21,201 nucleotides of DNA from UBA8515 sp036170795 (GCA_036170795.1 JAVHPX010000012.1:1-21201), one strand, 5' to 3'; positions 5,117 through 13,575 are shown, counted from the first letter of the stretch. Numbers and translations: made by a program. The notes: a model not told the origin generated them from the letters alone.

Positions 5117-7450
5117 TTATTTTACCATATTAATGTTAATAGAGTGCTTCACTACATTATCAAGCCCAACTTCTACATTCCATTGTCCTTTCGTTAAAAT
5201 ATTCTTTGGCAATTGAAAAACATATATGTTACTACTATTGGAACAATTATCATCTTTTTTATCTTTTTTATCTTTTTCTTTATTTCTTTCTTCTTTATCA
5301 CTATGACAATCATTATTTACTGTCGTAGCAACTATATTTGTAATAGGACTGTATCTATCTAAAATACGAGTTATTTTAAGCCAAGGATGCTGAAGTGGGA
5401 TTTTCTTTTTATGATCTGCAGTTACTTTTATGCTTACAGATAATTCTTTGTTTATTTTATATTTATTATCATCATCATTTGATGGTTTTATAAATTTAAA
5501 ATCATAAGGTGTAATAGATGACAACTCATTATTTGTTTGAACTGTTCTATCTATTGTTCCATCTCCATTTGTATCTATTTGAATGGTTACAGCATCTGGG
5601 GCATTTTGAGCGAGCTTAGTTTGATCTACTGTGTATATATGTTTTTCACCTTCAGTAATAGGCAAATTGACCGCATTAAAAACTAAAGGTGTATCGCTCC
5701 CATTAAATATATTAATATCGAGTCCATACGTACCACCAGTTGGAATAGTTGAATCACCTACTACTTCATATTTATAAGTGTCAGTTGGGAAAAAGATGAC
5801 AGCACTCTCAGTGTCTTTATTGTAAGTACCATTTGGTATATCTATTATATCTTCCCCATTTACTAAACCAATAATGTGTCCTAGTGAATCTTTAACTCGA
5901 ACCTCTATAGGACTATGAGCATCTATCTCTATGCGATGACGATTTGCAATTGCTAACTTTTCAATTAAATTGTCATTATTTGCATATGTAATCCCAGGGA
6001 AAGTATTACTCAGTACCTTCAATTGATTAGATATGTCTTTCATATAATTATATTTTGTTGAAAAAGATTTTCCATTATAAAACCAGACTGTCTTTACATT
6101 CACTAAATCATTACAATTAAACGTATATCCTTCGACAGTATAACTACCACCTTCACAAGAATTTCTAACAGCAATTTTATATTTTTTCAATAAAATACCA
6201 AGTCCATCTTTAATATTTGCATATACAGATTGTATAGTATTTGCATATTGTTTATATATAGGGTTTAAGTTGTTATGATCATAATGTGAATATGGTTTCT
6301 TTTTTGTATTATATGTATCTGTATTTTCATAACATTTCTTATATTGATCTGAATTTTCTTCTTTACATACTTCTACTTTTGACCTACTAGAAAACCCTCT
6401 CGGGTCGTCTATATTAAAATTAAATCCATATTTTTTGCTTGTTGGATTCTCGTGAGCAAGTGCGTCCATTGTTACTTGCATCAATCCATGACCATAATCA
6501 AAACTTACATTCTCATTATCAAATTTTTCACCACTTATCTCTTGAGCAACCATAGCTAATATAACTTCTTTAGGGAAAGATCCGTTCTTTAAAGAAGACA
6601 ATAATGTAGTATCATTACCACTATATAAAGATTTTGTACTACTTTCATTGTTGTAATAATGATCAAGGGCTTGAAGAAAAATATCTCTTCTATTGCTTGA
6701 GTTAACATTTCCACTTAAATTATTAACAGAATTATTCTCATATTCTATTTGTTTTGATTCTTGATATGGTAGATAAATAACATCACTGCCAGTACCAGCA
6801 ATCATATAATGAATAGTATTATCTGTCGGATCTTCTACTTGATACCAAAGATATCCACCAGATATCATAGGTTTATTATCTGTACCAAGCTTCCCTACTA
6901 CTTTTACAATCCAATCATTGGGTAGAGTTTTAATCAAAGTTCCACTTTTGCTAGGCGTATCATAAAGCTCTGCTACGTCACCTGGAATATTTGTGATTTT
7001 CGTATAGTAAGTATCTGGACTCTCAGGAGTAGCTTTCGTATTAGTAATATCACAATCAATAGAACTGAACCGCTGTCCAATTATCAAAATACCATTTGTA
7101 ATTGGTGAAGTCGTTATTAGTGGATTACTACTAGTACATACAATTACAGGACTTTGCCAACCTGTGTTCTGAATTTGTGTCAAATAGAAACGAGTATAGT
7201 CACCACCAAAACCACTAGTGGTATATGAACCTAGCCCGTCTATAGTATCAATACTGAAATCTTCTTGTGGATATATAGTCGGATCAAAAGGAGATATGAA
7301 TTCAACATGGAAGTTAAAAGTTCCATCTCCTCCGACCGAGTGTTGGTGTACATTTATATCAAGTATAGGAGCATAGAAAATAGCTTGCACCTTAGATGTA
7401 AAACCAAAAAGAATTAAAACAAAAACAATAATAAATATTTTTCTATTCAT
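5117..7450 (-). CDS. Large exported protein with SH3-like and lytic-transglycosylase-like regions
   Basis: A 777-residue protein with a signal peptide (1-23, ending VQA). Residues 145-220 (YTKITNIPGDVAELYDTPSK then GYLWYQVED) resemble a bacterial SH3 domain. Residues 290-330 (FPKEVILAMVAQEISGE then YGHGLMQVT) look like the helix with catalytic Glu (E304) and the GLMQ motif (322-325) of the SLT/goose-lysozyme fold, suggesting cell-wall cleavage; similarity outside these motifs is weak. A C-terminal region of beta domains includes DTNGDGTID (626-634), a calcium-loop-like motif, and a highly charged Lys/Asp stretch (718-735). It starts a two-gene minus-strand operon with the 218-residue membrane protein 4 nt downstream. 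Wall remodelling or attachment to a partner cell is inference. Confidence 0.75.
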   Translation of the reverse strand: MNRKIFIIVFVLILFGFTSKVQAIFYAPILDINVHQHSVGGDGTFNFHVEFISPFDPTIYPQEDFSIDTIDGLGSYTTSGFGGDYTRFYLTQIQNTGWQSPVIVCTSSNPLITTSPITNGILIIGQRFSSIDCDITNTKATPESPDTYYTKITNIPGDVAELYDTPSKSGTLIKTLPNDWIVKVVGKLGTDNKPMISGGYLWYQVEDPTDNTIHYMIAGTGSDVIYLPYQESKQIEYENNSVNNLSGNVNSSNRRDIFLQALDHYYNNESSTKSLYSGNDTTLLSSLKNGSFPKEVILAMVAQEISGEKFDNENVSFDYGHGLMQVTMDALAHENPTSKKYGFNFNIDDPRGFSSRSKVEVCKEENSDQYKKCYENTDTYNTKKKPYSHYDHNNLNPIYKQYANTIQSVYANIKDGLGILLKKYKIAVRNSCEGGSYTVEGYTFNCNDLVNVKTVWFYNGKSFSTKYNYMKDISNQLKVLSNTFPGITYANNDNLIEKLAIANRHRIEIDAHSPIEVRVKDSLGHIIGLVNGEDIIDIPNGTYNKDTESAVIFFPTDTYKYEVVGDSTIPTGGTYGLDINIFNGSDTPLVFNAVNLPITEGEKHIYTVDQTKLAQNAPDAVTIQIDTNGDGTIDRTVQTNNELSSITPYDFKFIKPSNDDDNKYKINKELSVSIKVTADHKKKIPLQHPWLKITRILDRYSPITNIVATTVNNDCHSDKEERNKEKDKKDKKDDNCSNSSNIYVFQLPKNILTKGQWNVEVGLDNVVKHSININMVK

Positions 7451-7489
7451 GTTTTTAAAATTAAAATATTACCTCTAATAATTATTCTA

Positions 7490-7498
7490 ATTATACCA
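7490..7498 (-). promoter_or_regulatory. Extended -10 promoter of the exported-protein operon
   Basis: TGGTATAAT on the minus strand (hexamer 7490-7495) gives a leader of about 35-40 nt to the ATG at 7450. An AGAGG motif sits in the leader but about 20 nt from the ATG, too far for a normal ribosome-binding site. The remaining gap to 7625 is AT-rich with nothing else recognisable. Confidence 0.5.
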
Positions 7499-7625
7499 GA
7501 AAATACAATAAAACATAAATAGTTATCAATATATTTTTATTACAAATAATAATTTATTGATATAAAAGATAATCACCAATAGATAACAAATAAAATTCTC
7601 TATTATTTTGAGATATAAATAAAAC

Positions 7626-7850
7626 CTATCTAATTCTTTTTTTAGGTGTAGAGACGGTTGATTTCTTTACAGAAGGAAGAGTGACTGACTTTGGTTTAGA
7701 ATTTATATTGTTTGTGGCTTGAACTTCAGGGACAACTTTGGATACTTTATTCTTTGGTTGGTATGAATCTATAATAACAAGCAGAATAAGACCTAAAATT
7801 ATCATTCCACAGAATCCAGCAATAACTTTAAATAAATGTTTATTAAACAT
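7626..7850 (-). CDS. Small single-pass membrane protein
   Basis: A 74-residue protein: a short basic N-terminus (MFNKHLFK), one membrane helix (about 8-28, GFCGMIILGLILLVII), and a Lys/Ser/Thr/Pro-rich tail ending KKRIR, likely outside the membrane. An open frame extends upstream to 8057 but would overlap the oppositely oriented sugar transferase gene and its start region, so ATG 7850 is chosen. A TGTTATACT extended -10 ends 6 nt before it. It is divergent from the glycan cluster. No family recognised. Confidence 0.6.
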   Translation of the reverse strand: MFNKHLFKVIAGFCGMIILGLILLVIIDSYQPKNKVSKVVPEVQATNNINSKPKSVTLPSVKKSTVSTPKKRIR

Positions 7851-7856
7851 ATATAT

Positions 7857-7865
7857 AGTATAACA
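7857..7865 (-). promoter_or_regulatory. Extended -10 of the small membrane protein gene
   Basis: TGTTATACT on the minus strand, hexamer at 7857-7862, 6 nt before the ATG at 7850. It predicts a leaderless message. No clear -35 is seen. Confidence 0.45.
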
Positions 7866-7916
7866 TACACTTTTTAATAATAGACTCAACTTTACTAAAC
7901 CATGATATTTGAGTAG

Positions 7917-7922
7917 TATACT
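7917..7922 (+). promoter_or_regulatory. -10 box of the glycan cluster
   Basis: TATACT ends 4 nt before the ATG at 7927. A TTTACT at 7891-7896 is a possible -35 but the 20-bp spacing is long. Geometry again suggests a leaderless start. Confidence 0.4.
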
Positions 7923-7926
7923 ATAT

Positions 7927-9216
7927 ATGAATAGAGTATGGCTCATTATTTTTGGAGACTTCGTCGCCTTTTGGACATCGCTTATAATAATCCTCTTTAT
8001 GCGCTTTGGGGATACATATGAACAAGCACTATCTACACATAGTATGCCTTTTGCCATACTTTATGTATCTTGGACATTGATCTTTTTTCTTTTTGGTTTA
8101 TACAATATCTTTAGTATAAAACCGACTATTCCCCACATTCAGAAGTTCGGGCTTGCACTTATTATTTGTCTTTCTGTTGGAATATTATTTTTTTACTTTA
8201 TACCAATATTTGGTATCAGTCCAAAAACAAATCTTTTTCTTCAGATCCTTGGATTTGGATTATTCTCTTTCGTTCTACGTAGAGTTGTATATATATACTT
8301 CTCGAAACAAATCGTCAGACCAGTTATCCTAGTAGGCAAGACTCCTTATATGGACGAACTACACAAAACAATAGAGATCAATCCTCAGCTCGGACTGAAA
8401 CTTATGTCTTATACTGCAAGTCTTCATGAATCACTAGAGAAATATATCAATATGAAGAATTCTGTATTCATATTTGAAGGACTTTCAAATGAAATACCAA
8501 AGAAAGATATCGTAACTCTATATCAGAACAAGACAGAGATTATTGATGTTGCAGAAGCGTACGAAAGATATTTGTATAAAATTCCTGTTGGGTACATATC
8601 TCAATCTTGGGTAATAGAAAATATAAGCACAGAAATAAATTTAGCTTATAGCTTTATCACGCATGTATTTAATATAATTTTCTCTGTCTCTATTATCATC
8701 CTCTCATCACCTTTTTGGATTGTAAGTTCAATTTTAATTTATCTTTATGATCGCGGTCCAGTATTCTATAGGCAGGATCGTGTAGGATTAAATGGAAAAG
8801 TGTTTCATTTATATAAATTACGATCAATGGTAGTAAACTCAGAGAAGGATGGCGCAGTCTGGTCTAGTGTAAATGACAATCGTATAACTCCAATTGGGAA
8901 AATAATAAGAAAGCTACATATAGACGAGCTTCCACAAATGATAAATATTTTGAAAGGTGAACTTTCATTTGTCGGACCAAGACCAGAGAGGCCTGAGTTC
9001 GTGAAGCCACTTGAGGAATCTATCCCCCACTATGAACTTCGCCATATTATTCGCCCTGGATTTACTGGATGGGCACAGATTAAGTACCGCTATGCTCGCA
9101 CAACAGAAGATTCAAAAGAAAAGTTTGAATACGATTTATACTATATAAAGAATCGAAATATTTTCCTTGATTTCGGAATCATATTGCGAACAATACAGAT
9201 AATATTTACGCATTAA
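7927..9216 (+). CDS. Polyprenyl-phosphate sugar-1-phosphate transferase (WbaP/WcaJ type)
   Basis: A 429-residue membrane enzyme that would start surface-glycan synthesis by moving a sugar phosphate from a nucleotide sugar to undecaprenyl phosphate. Several N-terminal helices (about 4-120) are followed by a small nucleotide-binding-like domain (VILVGKTPYMDE, 133-144). A re-entrant membrane helix (about 245-272) precedes the bacterial sugar transferase domain: YRQDRVGLNGKVFHLYKLRS (281-300), the catalytic pair in HIDELPQ (D333-E334), VGPRPERPEF (349-358) and RPGFTGWAQIKYRYA (376-390). The frame is open from a TTG at 7909, but ATG 7927 fits the family start. It heads the plus-strand glycan genes. 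The exact sugar cannot be told from sequence. Confidence 0.9.
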   Translation: MNRVWLIIFGDFVAFWTSLIIILFMRFGDTYEQALSTHSMPFAILYVSWTLIFFLFGLYNIFSIKPTIPHIQKFGLALIICLSVGILFFYFIPIFGISPKTNLFLQILGFGLFSFVLRRVVYIYFSKQIVRPVILVGKTPYMDELHKTIEINPQLGLKLMSYTASLHESLEKYINMKNSVFIFEGLSNEIPKKDIVTLYQNKTEIIDVAEAYERYLYKIPVGYISQSWVIENISTEINLAYSFITHVFNIIFSVSIIILSSPFWIVSSILIYLYDRGPVFYRQDRVGLNGKVFHLYKLRSMVVNSEKDGAVWSSVNDNRITPIGKIIRKLHIDELPQMINILKGELSFVGPRPERPEFVKPLEESIPHYELRHIIRPGFTGWAQIKYRYARTTEDSKEKFEYDLYYIKNRNIFLDFGIILRTIQIIFTH

Positions 9217-9231
9217 ATACTAAGGATCACC

Positions 9232-9279
9232 AAATGGATACAAATTCTGCCATAGCAGAATTTGTATCCATTTTTCCTA
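9232..9279 (+). terminator. Strong terminator after the sugar transferase gene
   Basis: A 19-bp perfect stem (9232-9250 with 9255-9273) with a 4-nt loop is followed by T residues and CC on the plus strand. It lies 15 nt after the stop and separates the initiating transferase from the rest of the glycan genes; the stem ends just before the stop codon of the convergent toxin gene. Confidence 0.8.
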
Positions 9280-9534
9280 TTTATATAAATCATGATCACC
9301 TATTGCAAGTAAAATTATTTTATCTTTACCTTCCCAGATAAAAACAATTCGAAATTTATAATTCACATAAAAACTATAGTTATGTTTTAGATAGCCATGA
9401 AGTTTGTGAACCTGGAGAGATTTATGATTTTCTTTGTTTTTAAATAATTCTATTTTCTCTAACACCTCTGCCTGTAGATCTTTTTCGAGTTTATTATACT
9501 GCCGAATAAAAGTAACTTTATATGATATTTCCAT
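9277..9534 (-). CDS. RelE/ParE-superfamily toxin
   Basis: An 85-residue basic protein with the RelE/ParE fold signature: N-terminal helices (FIRQYNKLEKDLQAEVLEKI), then VHKLHGYLKHNYSFYVNYKF leading into strand RIVFIWE, and the C-terminal LLAIGDHDLYK. Members either cleave mRNA on the ribosome or inhibit gyrase; HDLYK at the C-terminus is typical of the mRNA-interferase-like group, but the target cannot be settled here. The start is 6 nt after the antitoxin stop, forming a type II toxin-antitoxin operon within the glycan cluster. Confidence 0.85.
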   Translation of the reverse strand: MEISYKVTFIRQYNKLEKDLQAEVLEKIELFKNKENHKSLQVHKLHGYLKHNYSFYVNYKFRIVFIWEGKDKIILLAIGDHDLYK

Positions 9535-9540
9535 AAAGTA

Positions 9541-9750
9541 CTATTTAAATTTTTTAGCTAATTCTTTCAAATCTCCAGATAGAGTTGGCTCTTTCATCGC
9601 ATTCAAAACAGTCTGAACTGCTTCATCCTCCACCATATTAGTAATAGCACGGCGAATTAACTCAGCTTTATTGGATCCTCGTCCATTTTTTATTAAATTG
9701 TTTAGTGATTCCTCCATGTGAGCAGGAATCGGGACGGATATTGTACTCAT
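9541..9750 (-). CDS. Ribbon-helix-helix antitoxin (CopG/ParD type)
   Basis: A 69-residue protein whose N-terminus has the RHH form: strand MSTISVPIPAHM, helix EESLNNLIKNGRG, and helix SNKAELIRRAITNMVEDEA. The C-terminal tail (LSGDLKELAKKFK) would wrap the toxin. RHH antitoxins bind their own promoter as dimers; three palindromic sites lie directly upstream. It is the first gene of the pair, in the usual antitoxin-toxin order. Confidence 0.87.
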   Translation of the reverse strand: MSTISVPIPAHMEESLNNLIKNGRGSNKAELIRRAITNMVEDEAVQTVLNAMKEPTLSGDLKELAKKFK

Positions 9751-9763
9751 ATATTTATAAATG

Positions 9764-9804
9764 TATTATATAATAATATGATAATATCATACTATTATAT
9801 AATA
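9764..9804 (-). promoter_or_regulatory. Triple palindromic operator of the toxin-antitoxin operon
   Basis: Two copies of the self-complementary TATTATATAATA (9764-9775 and 9793-9804) are 29 bp apart, and between them lies a third palindrome TATGATA-A-TATCATA (9777-9791). A TATAAT -10 box for the antitoxin lies within the proximal copy (15 nt before the ATG). This is the layout expected for cooperative autorepression by an RHH antitoxin. Confidence 0.6.
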
Positions 9805-9884
9805 TGAAACACAAGCTCGGGATGTTTACCTCCATGAATACCAAAACGGTGCTAACCTACCTACTTTTATGCTAAAATACCCCT

Positions 9885-9986
9885 ATGTTGACTACTATCC
9901 CCTGCTATGACATTATAAAGAATCAAAATATCTTCCTTGATCTGGGAATCGTATTAAAAACTATTCAAATAATTTTCACACATTAA
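9885..9986 (+). pseudogene. 3' remnant of a second sugar-phosphate transferase
   Basis: Codons 9906-9986 encode YDIIKNQNIFLDLGIVLK followed by TIQIIFTH and stop, nearly the same as the last residues of the transferase ending at 9216 (YYIKNRNIFLDFGIILR, TIQIIFTH). The DNA matches well too, but with many silent changes, so it is an old paralogue rather than a fresh duplication. The rest of the gene is gone; an ATG at 9885 opens a 33-codon frame with a TGCTAAAAT -10 box 6 nt ahead of it, perhaps the original or a fortuitous start. Confidence 0.75.
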
Positions 9987-9989
9987 AAA

Positions 9990-10026
9990 CTATAAACTCT
10001 TTAGGCAAGGTCTAAAGAGTTTATAG
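9990..10026. repeat. 15-bp inverted repeat upstream of the ABC permease
   Basis: CTATAAACTCTTTAG (9990-10004) and its exact complement (10012-10026) enclose 7 nt. It follows the sugar transferase remnant by 3 nt and is probably that lost gene's terminator stem, although the plus strand lacks a T-run; the T-run is on the minus-strand side. The rest of the 9805-10066 gap holds no recognisable gene. Confidence 0.6.
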
Positions 10027-10051
10027 AAAGATAGAATAAAATCTCTAAAAA

Positions 10052-10060
10052 TGCTAATAT
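10052..10060 (+). promoter_or_regulatory. Extended -10 of the ABC transporter genes
   Basis: TGCTAATAT (hexamer 10055-10060) ends 6 nt before the ATG at 10067, matching the geometry of other starts in the window. No clear -35 is seen. The overlapping TATAAT at 10058-10063 would be too close to the ATG. Confidence 0.45.
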
Positions 10061-10066
10061 AATTTA

Positions 10067-10894
10067 ATGATAAATTCGCATAATGTTGTTATTAAACCCA
10101 AGAAACTCTTTAGTTTTTCTGATATAAAGGAAGTTTGGGAATACCGAGAACTACTCTATTTCTTTACATGGCGTGATCTAAAAGTTCGCTACAAGCAGAC
10201 TGCTATTGGTGCACTATGGGCAGTATTTCAACCGTTCATGACCATGGTTGTTTTTTCTGTTTTCTTTGGAGGATTACTAAAGATTCCTTCCGATGGAGTT
10301 CCTTATCCTATATTCGTTTATACAGGACTCCTCTTTTGGCAGTTCTTCTCTAGCGCTCTTTCTGATACCAGTAATGTACTTATAACCAACCAAACTATAA
10401 TCACAAAAGTATATTTCCCTCGTCTCATACTTCCTCTTTCTTCCGTAGCAACAAAATTCATAGACTTCGCTATAGCAGCAGTCATTCTAGTGGGTATGAT
10501 GATTTATTATGGATACACTCCTCATATAGTAGGGCTACTTATTATTCCACTACTTCTCATTATTACTTTTATGGCATCTGTTGGATTTGGACTTTTTCTT
10601 GCATCTATCAATGTAAAGTACAGAGATGTACGATATGCTCTTCCTTTTTTCATTCAGATACTCATGTTCGTAACCCCTGTTATATACCCCGCTTCTATTG
10701 CTGGTAAATATTCTTGGATACTAGCTCTAAATCCTATGATGGGAGTTATCCAGAGTGCGAGAGCTACCCTACTAGGAACAACAGTATTAAACTGGACTCT
10801 TGTTGGTATATCTCTAGTAGCTACATTTATCTTAATGATTATTGGAATTTACACATTCAAAAAGACCGAGCGTTATTTCGCTGACATAATTTAA
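10067..10894 (+). CDS. wzm: ABC-2 type polysaccharide export permease (Wzm/TagG family)
   Basis: A 275-residue integral membrane protein with an N-terminal amphipathic region (YRELLYFFTWRDLKVRYKQT) followed by GALWAVFQPFMTM, the hallmark of ABC-2 permeases for lipid-linked polysaccharides and teichoic acids. Six membrane segments follow (about 35-55, 75-95, 108-130, 142-168, 175-195, 232-258). The TAA stop abuts the ATG of the ATPase, so the two subunits are coexpressed. The pair would flip finished undecaprenyl-linked glycan across the membrane (ABC-dependent pathway). Substrate cannot be read from the permease. Confidence 0.92.
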   Translation: MINSHNVVIKPKKLFSFSDIKEVWEYRELLYFFTWRDLKVRYKQTAIGALWAVFQPFMTMVVFSVFFGGLLKIPSDGVPYPIFVYTGLLFWQFFSSALSDTSNVLITNQTIITKVYFPRLILPLSSVATKFIDFAIAAVILVGMMIYYGYTPHIVGLLIIPLLLIITFMASVGFGLFLASINVKYRDVRYALPFFIQILMFVTPVIYPASIAGKYSWILALNPMMGVIQSARATLLGTTVLNWTLVGISLVATFILMIIGIYTFKKTERYFADII

Positions 10895-12178
10895 ATGAAC
10901 ATACAAATGGAAACAAATAATAAAAAAATTATTGAGGTCAAAGGAATTGGGAAGAAATATAATATAAATCATCAACAAGGTGGATATATCACTCTTCGTG
11001 ACATCATGACAAATGCTTTTAAGGATCCATTATCATTTCTTAAAAGAAAAACTAAAAATATTTTAGGAATAGAAACAAAAGAAGAATTCTGGGCACTCAA
11101 AGATATAAACTTCGAAATTATGAAGGGTGAAGTCGTAGGCATTATAGGGAGAAATGGTGCAGGCAAATCTACTCTACTAAAAATACTTTCTCAGATTACT
11201 CCCCCAACAACTGGAGAGATACGAATAAATGGTACGGTCGGAAGCCTACTTGAGGTTGGTACAGGATTCCATCCAGAACTCACAGGAAGAGAAAACATCT
11301 TTCTAAATGGAGCAATTCTTGGAATGAAAAAGAAAGATATTGTCAGAAAATTTGATGAGATAGTGAAATTCGCTGATATAGAAAAGTTCCTAGATACACC
11401 AGTCAAATACTACTCAAGTGGTATGTACGTGCGCCTCGCCTTCTCTGTCGCCGCCCACATGGAGACAGATATACTAATCATAGACGAAGTACTTGCTGTC
11501 GGAGATGCAGAATTCCAGAAAAAGTGTTTAGGTAAAATGGAAGATATTACACAAAAAGAAGGAAGAACAATTCTTTTTGTGAGTCATAATATGGAATCAA
11601 TAAAACAATTATGTAATAAATGTATTTTTTTGGATGAAGGTAAATTAGGGCAATTTGGTAAAACAAATTTAATAATAGATTATTATTTAAATAATAATAA
11701 AAAACATGAAGCTATATATGAATATAAAATAAATAAAGATAAACAAGCAAATATAACAAAAATATCCATAATAAACCAAAAAGGAATATTGTCTTCAGAA
11801 ATACCAATAAGCGAGTATTTTTTTATAAAGATTGAATATTATTTCGATAAACCACAAAAAGAAACCTTACTTTCTATTCTTTTTTATTCTGACGAAGGAC
11901 TTCTTCTTCTGTCATCAGAATCTGATTCGACTTTGCAATTAAATAATTATAATAGTGGATATTATGAATCAACAATAAAAATCCCCCGATACTTATTTAA
12001 TACGGGACATTATAATTTTGAAGTAACACTTCATCGTCCATATATAGAATACTTAGATAATAAAAAAAATCTAAACTTTGAAATAAGCGATATAAATAAT
12101 ATAAAATCAAAAATATTTAAAGGACATAGCTCTGGAATAATAGCTTCAATATTAGATTACAAAACAAAAAAATTATGA
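10895..12178 (+). CDS. wzt: Polysaccharide export ABC ATPase with C-terminal glycan-binding-like domain (Wzt)
   Basis: A 427-residue protein with Walker A GRNGAGKS (85-92), signature SSGMYVRLAF (174-183, the variant typical of Wzt/TagH), Walker B ILIIDE (193-198) and H-loop SHN (230-232). After residue 260 a divergent extension of about 165 residues is mainly beta-rich; in E. coli O9a Wzt a similarly placed domain binds the glycan end modification that licenses export. From about nt 11590 onward the base use becomes visibly more AT-rich, matching the genes that follow. It starts directly after the permease stop and ends in a TGA that overlaps the next ATG. Confidence 0.92.
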   Translation: MNIQMETNNKKIIEVKGIGKKYNINHQQGGYITLRDIMTNAFKDPLSFLKRKTKNILGIETKEEFWALKDINFEIMKGEVVGIIGRNGAGKSTLLKILSQITPPTTGEIRINGTVGSLLEVGTGFHPELTGRENIFLNGAILGMKKKDIVRKFDEIVKFADIEKFLDTPVKYYSSGMYVRLAFSVAAHMETDILIIDEVLAVGDAEFQKKCLGKMEDITQKEGRTILFVSHNMESIKQLCNKCIFLDEGKLGQFGKTNLIIDYYLNNNKKHEAIYEYKINKDKQANITKISIINQKGILSSEIPISEYFFIKIEYYFDKPQKETLLSILFYSDEGLLLLSSESDSTLQLNNYNSGYYESTIKIPRYLFNTGHYNFEVTLHRPYIEYLDNKKNLNFEISDINNIKSKIFKGHSSGIIASILDYKTKKL

Positions 12179-12807
12179 AAAAAAACATTAAAATTACTAA
12201 ATCTATAAAAAATAAGTTTGTAAATATAATATTTCGAAACAAAATTATTACTGAAATAAAATGGCGAGTTAAAAATAAACCCATTCCAGCTCCTCATTTT
12301 ATAAAACAAAGAATAATAAAAAGTTATGCCAGAAAATTTTCAATTAAAATCTTTATTGAAACTGGAACATATTTAGGTGATACTATAATGTCTTTAAGAA
12401 ATAATTTTGATAAAATATATTCAATAGAGCTTGATAAAATTTTATTTGAAAATGCAAAAAATAAATTTAGTAAATATCATCATATTCATATTTTTCAAGG
12501 TGATAGTTCAGACATACTACCTGATATTTTATTAAAAATAAATCAACCTGCACTCTTTTGGCTTGATGGACATTATTCAGGTGGTATTACATCAAAAGGA
12601 AACTTAAATACTCCTGTAATAAAAGAAATTGAATTAATTCTGAGCCACAAAATAAAAAATCATGTAATTCTAATAGATGATGCAAGATTATTTATTGGAA
12701 AAGAAGACTATCCAACATTAATTGAGTTTGAAGCATTTATTAAAAAAATAGACCTAAAATTAGATTTTCAAGTGCATAATGATATTATAAGAATAATAAA
12801 GTTATAA
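12175..12807 (+). CDS. Methyltransferase-fold protein of the glycan cluster
   Basis: A 210-residue protein that overlaps the ATPase gene by 4 nt (ATGA). Residues 59-70 (IFIETGTYLGDT) form a glycine-containing loop like motif I of class I SAM-dependent methyltransferases; YSIELD (82-87) supplies the acidic residue for ribose binding. FWLDGHYSGG (128-137) and VILIDDARLF (164-173) are like the metal-binding/catalytic segments of the Methyltransferase_24 group. It probably methylates a sugar or acyl group of the exported glycan; the acceptor is unknown. No Shine-Dalgarno; coupling to Wzt translation is likely. Confidence 0.7.
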   Translation: MKKNIKITKSIKNKFVNIIFRNKIITEIKWRVKNKPIPAPHFIKQRIIKSYARKFSIKIFIETGTYLGDTIMSLRNNFDKIYSIELDKILFENAKNKFSKYHHIHIFQGDSSDILPDILLKINQPALFWLDGHYSGGITSKGNLNTPVIKEIELILSHKIKNHVILIDDARLFIGKEDYPTLIEFEAFIKKIDLKLDFQVHNDIIRIIKL

Positions 12808-12809
12808 TA

Positions 12810-13568
12810 ATGTTAAAAAATATTAAAAAAATAATACCACCCTATATAAAGAAACCTATCAAAAAAATATATTTATATATAAATTTTACTTATGATTTTC
12901 TAAAATTTAAAAAATCATCTAAAAATATAAATCGTTTTAAAATTTATTGGGGAAATAGAAACCCACAACTTTTTGATAATACGATAAATACTTCTTTTGA
13001 CGCACATTATATATATCATCCCGCTTGGGCAGCTAGAATTATTGCAAAGACAAAGCCATCAAAGCATATAGATATATCCTCTATATTGAGTTTCTCGACT
13101 ATGCTATCAGCATTTATTCCTGTAGAATTTTATGATTACAGACCAGCAAACCTTAAGCTAAGTAATTTAACTTCAAAAAAGGTAGATCTTATGTCTCTAC
13201 CTTTTAAGGACAATAGTGTTGAATCCCTATCGTGTATGCACACAATAGAACATATAGGACTTGGTAGATACGGAGACCCGATAGATCCTGAAGGTGATAT
13301 TAAAGCAATGAGGGAACTATCAAGAGTACTAGCCATTAATGGAAATTTATTATTTATAGTTCCAGTCGGCAAACCTACAATACAATTTAATGCTCATCGT
13401 ATTTATTCATATGAGCAAGTAATTAGTTATTTTCCTACTCTAACATTAAAAGAATTTTCATTAATACCAGATGATGCACTAAATACTGGTATAATATATA
13501 ATACATCAAAAGAAATATCAGATATACAGAGATACGCTTGTGGTTGTTTTTGGTTTATAAAAAAATAA
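12810..13568 (+). CDS. DUF268 family protein (methyltransferase-like)
   Basis: A 252-residue protein starting 2 nt after the previous stop. The segment 144-156 (HTIEHIGLGRYGD), then AMRELSRVLAINGNLLFIVP and FNAHRIYSYEQV matches the DUF268 family, which resembles class I methyltransferases: HIDIS (86-90) stands in for motif I and EHIGLGRYGD replaces the usual EHI(x) segment. DUF268 proteins are often found in polysaccharide loci of bacteria but their reaction is not established. A basic N-terminal stretch (MLKNIKKIIPPYIKKPIKKI) could be a membrane-surface anchor. Confidence 0.75.
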   Translation: MLKNIKKIIPPYIKKPIKKIYLYINFTYDFLKFKKSSKNINRFKIYWGNRNPQLFDNTINTSFDAHYIYHPAWAARIIAKTKPSKHIDISSILSFSTMLSAFIPVEFYDYRPANLKLSNLTSKKVDLMSLPFKDNSVESLSCMHTIEHIGLGRYGDPIDPEGDIKAMRELSRVLAINGNLLFIVPVGKPTIQFNAHRIYSYEQVISYFPTLTLKEFSLIPDDALNTGIIYNTSKEISDIQRYACGCFWFIKK

Positions 13569-13575
13569 TAAATAT

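Noticed and set aside
7851..8057. Upstream extension of the small membrane protein
   Set aside because: It would run antisense into the conserved start of the sugar transferase gene; ATG 7850 has a promoter directly before it.
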